From IMG/VR virus record IMGVR_UViG_3300034137_000038, positions 1-57,654 of that record: a stretch of DNA of 57,654 bases. One strand, written 5' to 3'. Under the pieces are notes generated by a model. That model was given only the letters and a program-made list of their open reading frames with translations, was not told where the DNA came from and did no database searches. Origin of the DNA: a virus. The position numbers were made by a program, and so were the translations under genes. Below are positions 41,116 to 48,937 of this stretch, piece after piece (the first letter of the stretch is position 1; every line of letters starts with the position of its first letter).

Positions 41116-42025
41116 AGCTATCGCTCCAACTCTTCGGCTCGCGGCCAGTGCGTTGGCCTATCTCATCCACACAATGCGTGCAGGGACGAGCGCCTTTACC
41201 CTGAACCACCTCCGATTTCGCTCCGAAGCATTTGGAACAGGGAGCATCAGTGAACTCGCGCTTCGGTGGCTTCGGACGTTTCATCTCCTCGATCTCGCCG
41301 TCAGCAGTTCCCTCCTGATGAAGTTTGCGAGCGAGCCCGCCAACGTTTTCGATCAACCTGCCCGACACAACCTTTCCTTGCTGCTTCCAGATTTGGACGA
41401 GAACAAATGCGTCGTCGAACGGGAATCTGGAAAAGACATTTTTTCCACAGCACCCACAGCACCGGTCCGCGCTAGCGGGCGCTGTGTCTGCCTCTGTGTG
41501 TGCCTCTGTCTCTGCTTCTGTCTCTGTCTCTGTGCTAGCAACTTGATAGCAAGTTGCTAGCACTTTGCTAGCATCGCCGGAAGCCGATGTCCCGACGGCA
41601 CTTACACCTTGATCACCCCCCTGAGCATCCCCAGCCGGTAGTGGAAGTTGCTCCCCAGGCCCAGGCTCCTGCAATCGAGGCTGCCAGGGCTCCAGAAACC
41701 CAAACCTGATCAGCGCCTCGAAGTCCACCGGTTCCTGCGCACCGATTCGAGAGGCGACCCAGGTCGAGTCGAAGGGGATTTTGTTTTCAGTCTTTGACGC
41801 CAACCATGTGAGCGCCAACGCGTGAAACTTCGTGGCGTCAGGCAACTGCTGGAACTCATAATCTTCAAGCTGCTCGCCATAGAGTTTCACCCAAGGAGGG
41901 TTGCGATCTTTGTAATGCTGGTACTTCCGCAGATCACGGATTTGTAAATACTTCGATTGAGTTTTCTGACGCGGTGTCTCGACCGGCGCCAGGTGTCTTT
42001 TCTGTTCTGCGGATTGATCAGACAA
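41105..42025 (-). CDS. Phage replisome organiser-like protein
   Basis: A 306-aa protein. The N-terminal block KYLQIRDLRKYQHYKDRNPP followed by WVKLYGEQLEDYEF is the signature of phage replisome organisers, a winged helix that binds the origin. A low-complexity linker (TETETEAETEAHTEAD), encoded by a GACAGA-type microsatellite near 41480-41540, separates it from a zinc-type C-terminus (RCCGCCGKN, CSKCFGAK, PCTHCVDE). It probably recruits the host replicative helicase during phage replication. Confidence 0.75.
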   Translation of the reverse strand: MSDQSAEQKRHLAPVETPRQKTQSKYLQIRDLRKYQHYKDRNPPWVKLYGEQLEDYEFQQLPDATKFHALALTWLASKTENKIPFDSTWVASRIGAQEPVDFEALIRFGFLEPWQPRLQEPGPGEQLPLPAGDAQGGDQGVSAVGTSASGDASKVLATCYQVASTETETEAETEAHTEADTAPASADRCCGCCGKNVFSRFPFDDAFVLVQIWKQQGKVVSGRLIENVGGLARKLHQEGTADGEIEEMKRPKPPKREFTDAPCSKCFGAKSEVVQGKGARPCTHCVDEIGQRTGREPKSWSDSYGA

Positions 42026-42044
42026 GCGCAGCTACCTTCCCTGG

Positions 42045-42269
42045 TTAATCGAGCATGATGAATGACCAGCTCCGTCGGTCAGGAGCGATCAAAAGCGGGA
42101 GACCAAATTCTTTACTGCGGTCAGGCGGATGATCGCGCGCATGCGTGTGCTCGTCAGGAGAGTCGTGTGTTATTGCGGGAGTGCGTGGGGCCTGCACTGG
42201 GCTCCCTTGGGGTACGGCCCCTGATGAATTTCTGTTGTCAGGGGCCGGGTTCGTTGCTATAGTGGACAT
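42045..42269 (-). CDS. Small unknown protein
   Basis: A 74-aa Pro/His-rich protein (STIATNPAPDNRNSSGAVPQ, HTHARDHPPDRS) without recognisable fold, possibly disordered. Support comes only from position in the operon. Confidence 0.3.
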   Translation of the reverse strand: MSTIATNPAPDNRNSSGAVPQGSPVQAPRTPAITHDSPDEHTHARDHPPDRSKEFGLPLLIAPDRRSWSFIMLD

Positions 42270-42372
42270 GGACTCAGGTTCTCCATTTCAAAGGTAGTAG
42301 GCCACTCAGACGTTTTCGCAGGCGACGAGTGGCCTTTCGTTTTACAAGCGATTCAATAATTACGAATCATCG

Positions 42373-42618
42373 TCATTGACTCTCCACTTCACTGGTTTGC
42401 TTAATGAAAGAAAAGTAAGCGTCGCCAGCAGCGATTATGATTTCCGATTCAGTCTTGCCGCCTTCAATCGCTTCCAGGGCTGCACGCCTCGCGCGATAAA
42501 AGCCCGCCTCCTGATTCACCCGTTGCGTGACAGCTAGCAACGTGATCCGCTTCGCCTTGATGGTGAGAGCCGTGGCTCTTTCAACAGGGCTTTGATCACG
42601 TTTTGTTCCCATGGACAT
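42373..42618 (-). CDS. Small helical protein, unknown
   Basis: An 81-aa protein (VERATALTIKAKRITLLAVT, AALEAIEGGKTESEIIIAAG) that is mostly helical. First gene of the leftward operon after the control region, so it could be an early regulator. Unknown. Confidence 0.45.
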   Translation of the reverse strand: MSMGTKRDQSPVERATALTIKAKRITLLAVTQRVNQEAGFYRARRAALEAIEGGKTESEIIIAAGDAYFSFIKQTSEVESQ

Positions 42619-42786
42619 TTACATTTACCCTGAATGAAAAAAACTTTCTGTCTTACGGAAGAAGGGGCCGAGCATTTGCTATCCACTCGCCCCATTGCCC
42701 CGATGCCGTCCTAAACCCGTAACCGGCGGGCCTCGCCGTCTTCACCCCTACGGGCACACTCGAAACAAAACTTCATAGCCCACATA

Positions 42787-42852
42787 GAGCGGGCGAGCAC
42801 TCGTAACTCGCCCGCTCCGCGCGCGGCAGTCGTCGCCCCCAACGACTGCCGC
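42787..42852. terminator. Two strong hairpins in tandem
   Basis: GAGCGGGCGAG (42787-42797) pairs with 42807-42817, and GCGGCAGTCGT (42823-42833) with 42842-42852; both have perfect 11-bp stems. They lie in the 324-base gene-free region 42619-42942 between the Cro-like gene and the leftward operon, where transcription might be stopped or controlled by antitermination. A further repeat CCCGTA/TACGGG lies near 42714-42753. Confidence 0.55.
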
Positions 42853-42908
42853 AAACTTGAGGTTGAGATAAGTGAAACATTTGATTGACCGGTAATTTAG
42901 TGCTTTGG

Positions 42909-42934
42909 TAGTATCATCCCTGATAGTATTACGC
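42909..42934. promoter_or_regulatory. Operator-like site shared with 45636-45660
   Basis: TATCA-TCCC-TGATA sits at 42912-42925. The following CTGATAGTAT (42920-42929 reading) is the exact reverse complement of ATACTATCAG at 45651-45660, and TATTACGC occurs at both loci. One regulator may bind at both places. Confidence 0.5.
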
Positions 42935-42942
42935 TTGCAAGG

Positions 42943-43161
42943 TCAGGAATTGGCAAGTGCCGTGATTTCCTGAATCTCAAGCACTTTCTCCTCGACCAAT
43001 TCGCCGAGTCGTTTAGCGATTTTTCTTAACAATCTCGGGTTAGGACGGAGTTGATTAAGCACTTGAGAGACAGCGCTCCGATCCTCTTCGAGGTCGCGAG
43101 CAATGGCCGTCGCGTTCGTTCCCAAAATCGCCATCAATGCATTGGTTTCACTGACCGTCAT
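42943..43161 (-). CDS. Cro-like helix-turn-helix protein
   Basis: A 72-aa protein with a helix-turn-helix (ATAIARDLEEDRSAVSQVLN) and a helical C-terminus. It is divergent from the CI-like gene at 43256, the layout of a lysis-lysogeny switch. Its promoter has TTGACA (complement of 43223-43228), 17 bases and TACCAT (complement of 43200-43205). Confidence 0.7.
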   Translation of the reverse strand: MTVSETNALMAILGTNATAIARDLEEDRSAVSQVLNQLRPNPRLLRKIAKRLGELVEEKVLEIQEITALANS

Positions 43162-43178
43162 GGTGTATTCTTCCTCAA

Positions 43179-43228
43179 GTAACAGGTGTTACAACTGCGA
43201 TGGTAGCCATAATGTCGAAAACTGTCAA
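43179..43228. promoter_or_regulatory. Switch control region between Cro-like and CI-like genes
   Basis: Contains the perfect palindrome GTAACA-GG-TGTTAC (43179-43192), just downstream of the -10 box of the Cro-like promoter, and the -35 box TTGACA on the minus strand. An operator for one or both regulators is likely. Confidence 0.65.
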
Positions 43229-43255
43229 TCACTTTTTAGACGAAACGGGGAAACA

Positions 43256-43726
43256 GTGACTGTTGGAGAGCGCTTAATCGAAGCTTATAAAGAGTCGTTG
43301 GGCACGGAAGATAAGAAGATTATTGCGAAATATCTGGGCTTCGAGACGGACAAGGCTGTTTACAAAGTAATTAATGGCGAGCGGGAATTAAACTTCGATG
43401 CGCTTATAAAATTCAGGAATTCTACGAAACGTTCCATAGATTGGCTGCTCACTGGTGAGGGCCCGGATATAACTTCAGCGGTCGAATCGGAGCAGGAGGC
43501 CCGCATCGATCTCGACGAAAGTGAGACCATCTTCATTCAGGGCCTGGCAGAGGTTGAAGGGAAAGGATTTGATGAAGTAGTTCGCGAACTTGTGATTGAG
43601 GCACTCCGACAAAGAAGCTCCACTCTCTTTACAGACTACCGCCAACTCGATCCAGATCAACTCGAATCGTTACTTAAACAATTATTGAAAGTTAATCACA
43701 ATGGGGGAGGAAGGAAAACTGCTTAA
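43256..43726 (+). CDS. CI-like phage repressor
   Basis: A 156-aa protein starting at GTG 43256. VGERLIEAYKESLGTEDKKI, IAKYLGFETDKAVYKVINGE and RSIDWLLTGEGPD match the N-terminal DNA-binding domain of phage CI repressors (the SIDWLLTGEG ending is characteristic). The C-terminal part is a short helical region and not the usual self-cleaving protease, so SOS cleavage is not expected. It ends by a 4-base overlap with the convergent TPR gene. Confidence 0.75.
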   Translation: MTVGERLIEAYKESLGTEDKKIIAKYLGFETDKAVYKVINGERELNFDALIKFRNSTKRSIDWLLTGEGPDITSAVESEQEARIDLDESETIFIQGLAEVEGKGFDEVVRELVIEALRQRSSTLFTDYRQLDPDQLESLLKQLLKVNHNGGGRKTA

Positions 43727-45099
43727 TCCGCCGAGCCCTTATCCTTTACATCGGACAGGAGGGTGACGGGATGAGGTCTCTTTTTCGTCACTGACTTCCT
43801 CATGATGATACTACGTTTACGAGGTTTGACTTCCGTGCGTTTATTTAGCAAACCCGAATGTCTTCCATTATTAACCATAACCGAGAAAGCCTGCTGAGTT
43901 ATACCAAGGCGCAGCGCTGTTGGCGTAGGCTTACCCTCGCAAGCAGTTAATGCTTCAACGATCAACTTTCGTTCAAAGAGTAAAACCTCTTCCTTGAACG
44001 GAAGGCCCGCTGGCACGTAGATCGCTTCGCTCAACTCCTCAAACATCTGAATAGCAATTTTAGATCGCTGCTCAAGCGTTACGTATTCTGCTGCTAATTG
44101 AAAAGCGTGCTTATACACCTCGAATGATTCAGCGAAGCGTCGCAGCTTGGCTAGAGATTGAGCTTGTAACTGTAAAGACTCCACCGCCTCAACGAACTCC
44201 CCTGCATCTTCAAATTGTTCAGATGCACTGCGCGCTAAAGCTTCGGCCTCAGAGTATTTTTGTTCTGCTAAATAGATGCGAGCCTGTGAATCATCAACAT
44301 GGACGAGCGCACCTTCATCCTTTAATGCTGTGAATAATATTCTGGAGCGGGTTATGTGGGCATGCGCTTCGGTGAAATCCGAGGCTGTCATGCATAACAG
44401 TCCTAAATTGTTTTCCAACCGAGCTAGATAGCGGGTGTGCCCGGCTTGTTCCAAATGTACCCGGCATAAGAGAAACTCATCGTAAGACTGTTTCAAATTT
44501 CCGGTGTTCTTCGCAACAAGACCGGCTTCATTATGAAGGGTCGCCTGAAGAGTATGGCTGCCGCTCGCTTCGACGAGCTGCTTTATCTCATTCAGGACGT
44601 TGAGTGCCTCACCATACCGCCCCTGTGATCTCACAACCAAGGCAAGGTTTAGCTGTGCCCACAACCTGGTTCCGTTTGAAATCTCCTTAATGCGATCAAT
44701 AGCGCATTTGAGACGTACCTCCGCTTCAGGTAATGAGCCCTGCCGCCAGTACATAATCCCGAGCGTGCTTTCTGCCTCGGCTGCATATTCCGGTTCATTG
44801 AGCTGGATATATCGATCAAAAGCTGCGGTAACAATATCCTTGGCTAATTCCTGAAGGTTGGCTTCTTTGCGTGCGCTGCCGATCCACCCAGTCAGAGAGC
44901 CTGCGCGTAATAAAACTTGCGCCGCCGAAACAGGATTCAGCTTCTCTATCCTGGGCCAGTGACCCGCGCCTTTCCAAAACTCCACGAGTTCCTCAACTGC
45001 TAAATCATATTCACCTGCCCGCTCTTGATTCAGAGCTTTTTCACAGGCGTCTGTCGCTCGCTTGTCAATCGCATTTGAAGAAGGTGTTCTGACTGGCAT
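43723..45099 (-). CDS. TPR-repeat regulator with C-terminal Fis-type HTH
   Basis: A 458-aa protein. At least six TPR-like repeats cover residues about 20-360 (for example AEAESTLGIMYWRQGSLPEA, NLALVVRSQGRYGEALNVL, LHNEAGLVAKNTGNLKQSYD, LENNLGLLCMTASDFTEAHA). FERKLIVEALTACEGKPTPT followed by ALRLGITQQAFSVMV is a Fis-like helix-turn-helix, then a basic tail. TPR plus HTH is the design of peptide-sensing regulators of the RRNPP group, although there the HTH is N-terminal. It is divergent from a small secreted peptide gene and shares its control region. Convergent overlap with the CI-like gene allows mutual interference. Confidence 0.8.
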   Translation of the reverse strand: MPVRTPSSNAIDKRATDACEKALNQERAGEYDLAVEELVEFWKGAGHWPRIEKLNPVSAAQVLLRAGSLTGWIGSARKEANLQELAKDIVTAAFDRYIQLNEPEYAAEAESTLGIMYWRQGSLPEAEVRLKCAIDRIKEISNGTRLWAQLNLALVVRSQGRYGEALNVLNEIKQLVEASGSHTLQATLHNEAGLVAKNTGNLKQSYDEFLLCRVHLEQAGHTRYLARLENNLGLLCMTASDFTEAHAHITRSRILFTALKDEGALVHVDDSQARIYLAEQKYSEAEALARSASEQFEDAGEFVEAVESLQLQAQSLAKLRRFAESFEVYKHAFQLAAEYVTLEQRSKIAIQMFEELSEAIYVPAGLPFKEEVLLFERKLIVEALTACEGKPTPTALRLGITQQAFSVMVNNGRHSGLLNKRTEVKPRKRSIIMRKSVTKKRPHPVTLLSDVKDKGSAD

Positions 45100-45143
45100 G
45101 AAGCTGCACCCTATACCTTTGATTTGACTTAGGTAATGCGCCT

Positions 45144-45221
45144 TACAAGAAAACTTGTAGAGGCCGGTTTCTTAACCTATGATGAGGACGACAGTTCTTA
45201 CTCCCACCATTCCGAAACCGG
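45144..45221. promoter_or_regulatory. Control region of the TPR regulator and peptide genes
   Basis: A perfect palindrome TACAAG-AAAA-CTTGTA (45144-45159) overlaps a -35 element TTGTAG (45155-45160), which is followed after 17 bases by TATGAT (45178-45183) pointing to the peptide gene. A second inverted repeat CCGGTTTC (45164-45171) / GAAACCGG (45214-45221) brackets the leader. Confidence 0.6.
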
Positions 45222-45229
45222 AGCCTTTT

Positions 45230-45424
45230 ATGAACAAAACAAAAAGAGCCGCTATAACTCTGGCGTTGTTGGTAATCATGGCCGTCTCTACACAGGCCGG
45301 TGATATGGGTATGCCAGGTGATGAGTCGCCGACGGAGCCAACAACAACGAGCGCGCCCTCGACAGACATCACGCTGATAGATTATCTGGGCATTATCATC
45401 AGCATCGCGACGAGCCAAATCTAA
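45230..45424 (+). CDS. Small secreted peptide precursor
   Basis: A 64-aa product with a typical Sec signal (MNKTKRAAITLALLVIMAVS, cleavage expected after TQA). The mature part is GDMGMPGDESPTEP with a Thr/Ser/Pro linker and a hydrophobic C-terminus (LIDYLGIIISIATSQI). GGAG lies 6 bases before the ATG. It lies divergent to the TPR/HTH regulator and is followed by a strong hairpin. It is a candidate signal peptide precursor; a small membrane or envelope peptide is the alternative. Confidence 0.65.
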   Translation: MNKTKRAAITLALLVIMAVSTQAGDMGMPGDESPTEPTTTSAPSTDITLIDYLGIIISIATSQI

Positions 45425-45454
45425 GGCTCAGCTTTCTATGATTCAACTGTGGTG

Positions 45455-45479
45455 GCCGCTAACTATGCTGGTTGGCGGC
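45455..45479 (+). terminator. Hairpin after the peptide gene
   Basis: GCCGCTAAC (45455-45463) pairs with GTTGGCGGC (45471-45479) with one G-U pair and a 7-base loop, followed by GCAGTTT. It probably ends the short peptide transcript. The stretch to 45630 shows no convincing gene. Confidence 0.6.
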
Positions 45480-45635
45480 GCAGTTTAAGTGTGCCCGCCG
45501 TCGGGGGGCGGAAGATTGAGAAACTGAGGAAACGCTCGCATCTTAGCCACAGTTTCTGTGAAAAGGCAATAAGCAAAGATCTTTGCCTGATAACCTTAGA
45601 CACCGGATTTTGCGATTCGGATACTAGCAAAGACA

Positions 45636-45683
45636 ATACTATTACGCAAGATACTATCAGAGAAGCCATGCTATTTGTATAAT
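45636..45683 (+). promoter_or_regulatory. Promoter and operator of the HTH gene at 45691
   Basis: A consensus -10 box TATAAT (45678-45683) ends 7 bases before the ATG at 45691, so the message would be almost leaderless. Upstream are ATACTATTACGC (45636-45647) and ATACTATCAG (45651-45660), which recur near 42909-42934 in reverse orientation. Confidence 0.6.
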
Positions 45684-45690
45684 GCGAGGC

Positions 45691-45927
45691 ATGGTCACGA
45701 TTGATATTCCTGGGGCCGCTGAGAAGCGCGGGATTAAAAACTCGTATCAGTTGATGAAGGCCATCAACTCGGCAGGTGGGGCGCAAGTGGATGCGGCTAC
45801 TGCCTCTCGCTGGTGGAAGTCCAAAAGCATGACGATGATCAGCACGACCACCATTGATACGATCTGCCACTCCCTCAAATGCAAGCCAAGCGACTTCATC
45901 ATCTACCAGGCAAACGTAAAAAAGTGA
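45691..45927 (+). CDS. Cro/C1-type helix-turn-helix regulator
   Basis: A 78-aa protein. Residues SYQLMKAINSAGGAQVDAAT, SRWWKSKS and TTTIDTICHSLKCKPSDFII form an XRE-type DNA-binding domain of the HTH_26 kind. The ATG at 45691 is used because the one at 45682 lies in the -10 box. It is convergent and directly adjacent to the gene ending at 45928. Confidence 0.7.
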   Translation: MVTIDIPGAAEKRGIKNSYQLMKAINSAGGAQVDAATASRWWKSKSMTMISTTTIDTICHSLKCKPSDFIIYQANVKK

Positions 45928-46218
45928 TTACCTCACGACTTCCCTTCTCTGTTCAATACGCTGCCAGATTTGCTCACGCATCATTCTATTTCTCGCCGCT
46001 CGCTGCTCTGCCCTCTTAGTACGGGCTGTGGCTTTGCGCTCGCTCGGGCTCGGGAGATGATGTGGATCATCAACAGGCAGTGCGTAGAATCCCTCTACCC
46101 CTGAATCTACACTTACTCTTTTTGCACCGTGGAGAAGTCCTCGGCATCTGCACCTGCACCTTGATTCTTTGGCGTTTTCACAGTTGACGATTTCAGCATG
46201 TGATAGGGTTCGTGGCAT
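45928..46218 (-). CDS. Small Cys-rich basic protein
   Basis: A 96-aa protein with the motif NCENAKESRCRCRCRGLLHG, which I recall from uncharacterised proteins of phages and actinobacteria, followed by a long Arg-rich helix. Function unknown. Confidence 0.5.
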   Translation of the reverse strand: MPRTLSHAEIVNCENAKESRCRCRCRGLLHGAKRVSVDSGVEGFYALPVDDPHHLPSPSERKATARTKRAEQRAARNRMMREQIWQRIEQRREVVR

Positions 46219-46259
46219 CTGTTCGGCTCCTTCGTGGCTTAATGATGAAAGGATATATA

Positions 46260-46369
46260 CACCCCTCTGTAAAGAATAGCAAGAGAAAATGTGCGTACCA
46301 CTGTAAATATTTATTGCGTTGCTGATAGTTCTGTGCGATAGTGCCCTCCGTGTTGATTACAGAGGGGTG
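46260..46369. repeat. 13-bp inverted repeat flanking an A/T-rich stretch (candidate parS or operator)
   Basis: CACCCCTCTGTAA at 46260-46272 has a perfect inverted copy at 46357-46369, 84 bases apart, upstream of the HTH-ParA genes. The interval contains an A/T-rich stretch (ACTGTAAATATTTATTGCG). Partition sites and operators often lie here, before parA. No gene is present in 46219-46404. Confidence 0.5.
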
Positions 46370-46404
46370 CAGGTGAAAATGTCAGGACAAAAAGGACTCC
46401 AACC

Positions 46405-46608
46405 ATGACCGCGAGACAATTTGCTGCCGAGATGAACGTTAACTACAGAACAGCTCTCAACTGGCTCGACGCGGGGCTGGTGCCTGACGCTGAATACATT
46501 TCATCTCCGATTGGATCTTACTGGGAGATTCCTGCAACAGCACTGAAGATGGAACGCCCGAAGCCTGGGCCAAAGAGGAAAATCAAACAACCGGAGGCTG
46601 CACAATGA
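46405..46608 (+). CDS. Small HTH protein before parA
   Basis: A 67-aa protein, [20 protein letters not shown] then [16 protein letters not shown], of the MerR/excisionase helix-turn-helix type with a basic tail. It overlaps parA by ATGA. It is likely the repressor of this operon and may take the role of the centromere-binding partner. Confidence 0.65.
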   Translation: MTARQFAAEMNVNYRTALNWLDAGLVPDAEYISSPIGSYWEIPATALKMERPKPGPKRKIKQPEAAQ

Positions 46609-47405
46609 AAGTGATCGCCATCGCTAATCAAAAAGGAGGCGTCGGAAAAACCACAACGGCGGTCAACCTCGCTGCGGCTCTGCAATCACAGGGGCGAAAG
46701 GTGCTGGTGCTCGACCTTGATCCCCAGGCGACAGCCACACGCTTTCTTCTCGACCGCTATGGCACAGACGGGGAGACGGTTTACGACGTACTGATGCACG
46801 GCAAGCCTTTGTCAGAGGTTATTCTCAAGACTCCCGTCGGCATTCCCGTCGCTCCCAGCAACTTCAATCTGGCGTCCCTCGACCTTGACCTCAATAGCGC
46901 CTTAAACCGCGAGCACAGGCTGGCGGATGCATTGGAAGAGGTCACAGGCTTCGACTATGCCCTGATTGATTGTCCGACCTTTCTGGGCTTCGCCAACATC
47001 AACGCATTCGCCGCCGCTCAGAGTGTGCTGATCCCCATAGAGTGCGCGCCGGAATCATGGGAAGCGGTTCCCTATCTGATGAATACCCTCAGAAAGATCA
47101 TCGTCCAGCTCAAACATCCATTAACGATCTTTGCGCTGCCGACTTTTCTTGAACGGACGAATATTGCACGGGATATCCACACGGAGATTTGTGCGCACTA
47201 CGAGGCGTACACTCTTTCGCCGATCAATAAGAACGTCCGTCTGAAAGAAGCGTTCAACGCGCGCAAGCCGATTATTCAATACGATCCGGCAGCATCAGGA
47301 ACAATGGACTATCTCAGGGCTGCAAAGGAGATCATCAGTGGACACGAAACCGAAACGGAGATACGGCGCAATCAGGAAGGGCGAGGAAACAGCGGCAGGA
47401 ACTAA
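46605..47405 (+). CDS. parA: ParA-type partition ATPase
   Basis: A 266-aa protein. The deviant Walker [20 protein letters not shown] (residues 8-26), switch [14 protein letters not shown] and switch [14 protein letters not shown] are all present. There is no N-terminal HTH, as in type Ib ParA. It positions plasmid copies in the cell before division and indicates an extrachromosomal prophage state. Confidence 0.9.
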   Translation: MKVIAIANQKGGVGKTTTAVNLAAALQSQGRKVLVLDLDPQATATRFLLDRYGTDGETVYDVLMHGKPLSEVILKTPVGIPVAPSNFNLASLDLDLNSALNREHRLADALEEVTGFDYALIDCPTFLGFANINAFAAAQSVLIPIECAPESWEAVPYLMNTLRKIIVQLKHPLTIFALPTFLERTNIARDIHTEICAHYEAYTLSPINKNVRLKEAFNARKPIIQYDPAASGTMDYLRAAKEIISGHETETEIRRNQEGRGNSGRN

Positions 47406-48471
47406 CCAGGAAGTATTCGACAAGTTTTTCAAGAATGACGGCTCGGACACTTCCCTTCCCATGCAAACGCGCGTTGCCGCGGCTGAGCGGGAAAGTAGTA
47501 CCACGGGTACTACCACCCCTACCCCTACTACCACCCCTACCCCTTCGATACCGATTGCGCCAGTCAGAGATTTCACGCGTTTCGCTAATTCAATCGTGCG
47601 AGATGGAGTCACCGGCGGGCTCTTCACTGGTAAGAGCAAACAGGTTTATGACTTTCTATATTCGCAGACGCGTGGGTACATCACCCCCCGCCGATCAGTG
47701 CGCATTCCGATGGACCGCCTGCGCGTCGGCGCAGGGCTCGGATCAGACAAGTCGCTGCGTTCAATCCTCCAGCGGCTCAGTGCGGTCGGCTTGATAACCA
47801 TTCGTGAGATCGGCGGCACGCAGGGCGGCAACGATTTTACAGTCTTCTTACCTGAAGAGATCGAGGGAGAGCAGGCGACCCCTGCTACCACGGGTACTAC
47901 CACCGCTACCCCTACCACCACGGGTACTACTTTCGACCACGGGTACCCCCCGCAGAAAGCAGTAGGGGTAGCGGTGGTGGATTCTACCAGTGGTAGCAGG
48001 GGTGCAAATATTGAAAGCGTTGAAGGTTCCGCGCCACCTAATACTTTCTTTAATACTACAGAAAGAAAGAATGATGATGATGACGCGACAGCGCTGGCCG
48101 GGTTGAATGAAGTGCTCAAACAAGTTGCAAAGGAGATTACTGGCAGGGAATTATCGCCGACGGAATCTGATCGCTGGCGAGAGCTTGGAGAGGTGCTGGC
48201 AGCCGAACTGAAGATCGCAGCCGGACGCACCACGGTCTCTTCAGTCCCTTCTTTTCTGGCTGAGCATCTGCGCCGTCGTCTCTGGAAAGTGGACAAGCGG
48301 CAGGCGCGCGCAGAGGGCATGGAACTTCCCGACGAAGCTATGAAGACTGCACCCACAGTAGACGCCAAGCAGTGCCCGGATTGTGCAGGCTCAGGCTGGC
48401 ATTACCCGGACGGAATGGAAAAGGGCGTCAAGAAATGTCGGCATGAAAACTTGAGCAGTGAAGGGAAGTGA
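47338..48471 (+). CDS. Plasmid replication-type winged-helix protein
   Basis: A 377-aa protein starting at GTG 47338, with AAGGAG 7 bases upstream and overlapping the parA end by 68 bases. A winged helix lies at residues about 95-170 ([40 protein letters not shown]), flanked by Thr/Pro-rich linkers. A C-terminal helical part ends with a zinc-like pair ([16 protein letters not shown]). It resembles initiators or accessory replication proteins of plasmids. Iteron-like repeats lie within the gene, reminiscent of the lambda O gene. It could instead be the ParB-like partner. Confidence 0.6.
   Translation: MDTKPKRRYGAIRKGEETAAGTNQEVFDKFFKNDGSDTSLPMQTRVAAAERESSTTGTTTPTPTTTPTPSIPIAPVRDFTRFANSIVRDGVTGGLFTGKSKQVYDFLYSQTRGYITPRRSVRIPMDRLRVGAGLGSDKSLRSILQRLSAVGLITIREIGGTQGGNDFTVFLPEEIEGEQATPATTGTTTATPTTTGTTFDHGYPPQKAVGVAVVDSTSGSRGANIESVEGSAPPNTFFNTTERKNDDDDATALAGLNEVLKQVAKEITGRELSPTESDRWRELGEVLAAELKIAAGRTTVSSVPSFLAEHLRRRLWKVDKRQARAEGMELPDEAMKTAPTVDAKQCPDCAGSGWHYPDGMEKGVKKCRHENLSSEGK
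47495..48001. repeat. Iteron-like repeats inside the replication-type gene
   Basis: ACCACGGGTAC occurs at about 47500, 47887, 47917 and 47936. TACCACGGGTACTACCACC is shared by the first two sites. At 47495-47513 GTAGTACC and GGTACTAC form an 8-bp inverted pair. An inverted run of GGTAG/GGTGG units lies at 47973-48001. The repeats encode the Thr/Pro linkers of the protein but also look like binding sites for an initiator. Confidence 0.6.
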
Positions 48472-48626
48472 AAGAGCTGTAGTCTGCCGCGTCTGATAAA
48501 GTTCTTTTCACTGCTATGGGCTTTGCGACATAAATGACAGGCGGGGAAAGATTCGGAAAGGGTAAACTCTCCTGAGCACTGAATGGTCAGCGGCTTCGAA
48601 ATTTTTCACCTCAGGAGATGATTATC

Positions 48627-48836
48627 ATGGCAACAGAGACCACATTTGATCAGGCGATTAATGATTTGGATATGGCAGCCGGAGAGGTTCTCAAACACCT
48701 TGCGGGTGGTGAATGGCCGGACGAGATGCCGGAAGATTTACCGCCTGCCGCGCAAAGCATGTGGAGGGCCTGCAAGCAAATCCAGATTGAAATGTCGACT
48801 GAAGACTTTCAGGAATACCAATCAGACAGGAGTTGA
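48627..48836 (+). CDS. Small acidic protein, unknown
   Basis: A 69-aa protein; GGAG lies 9 bases before the ATG at 48627. Begins MATETTFDQAINDLDMAAGE and is acidic and helical (PEDLPPAAQSMWRACKQIQI). The region 48472-48626 upstream has no gene. Function unknown. Confidence 0.5.
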   Translation: MATETTFDQAINDLDMAAGEVLKHLAGGEWPDEMPEDLPPAAQSMWRACKQIQIEMSTEDFQEYQSDRS

Positions 48837-48937
48837 GACGGTCGTGTCTAACCCTCCTTATCTGAAGCTCTCAAACTACCGCGTACAACTGCCACCTCAA
48901 ATAAATTCGGGGGAGAACGGCGTGAAGAAGTGTTTCC

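Noticed and set aside
45449-45682. 77-codon plus frame between the peptide gene and the HTH gene
   Set aside because: It starts inside the hairpin after the peptide gene, has no ribosome binding site and crosses the promoter of the next gene.
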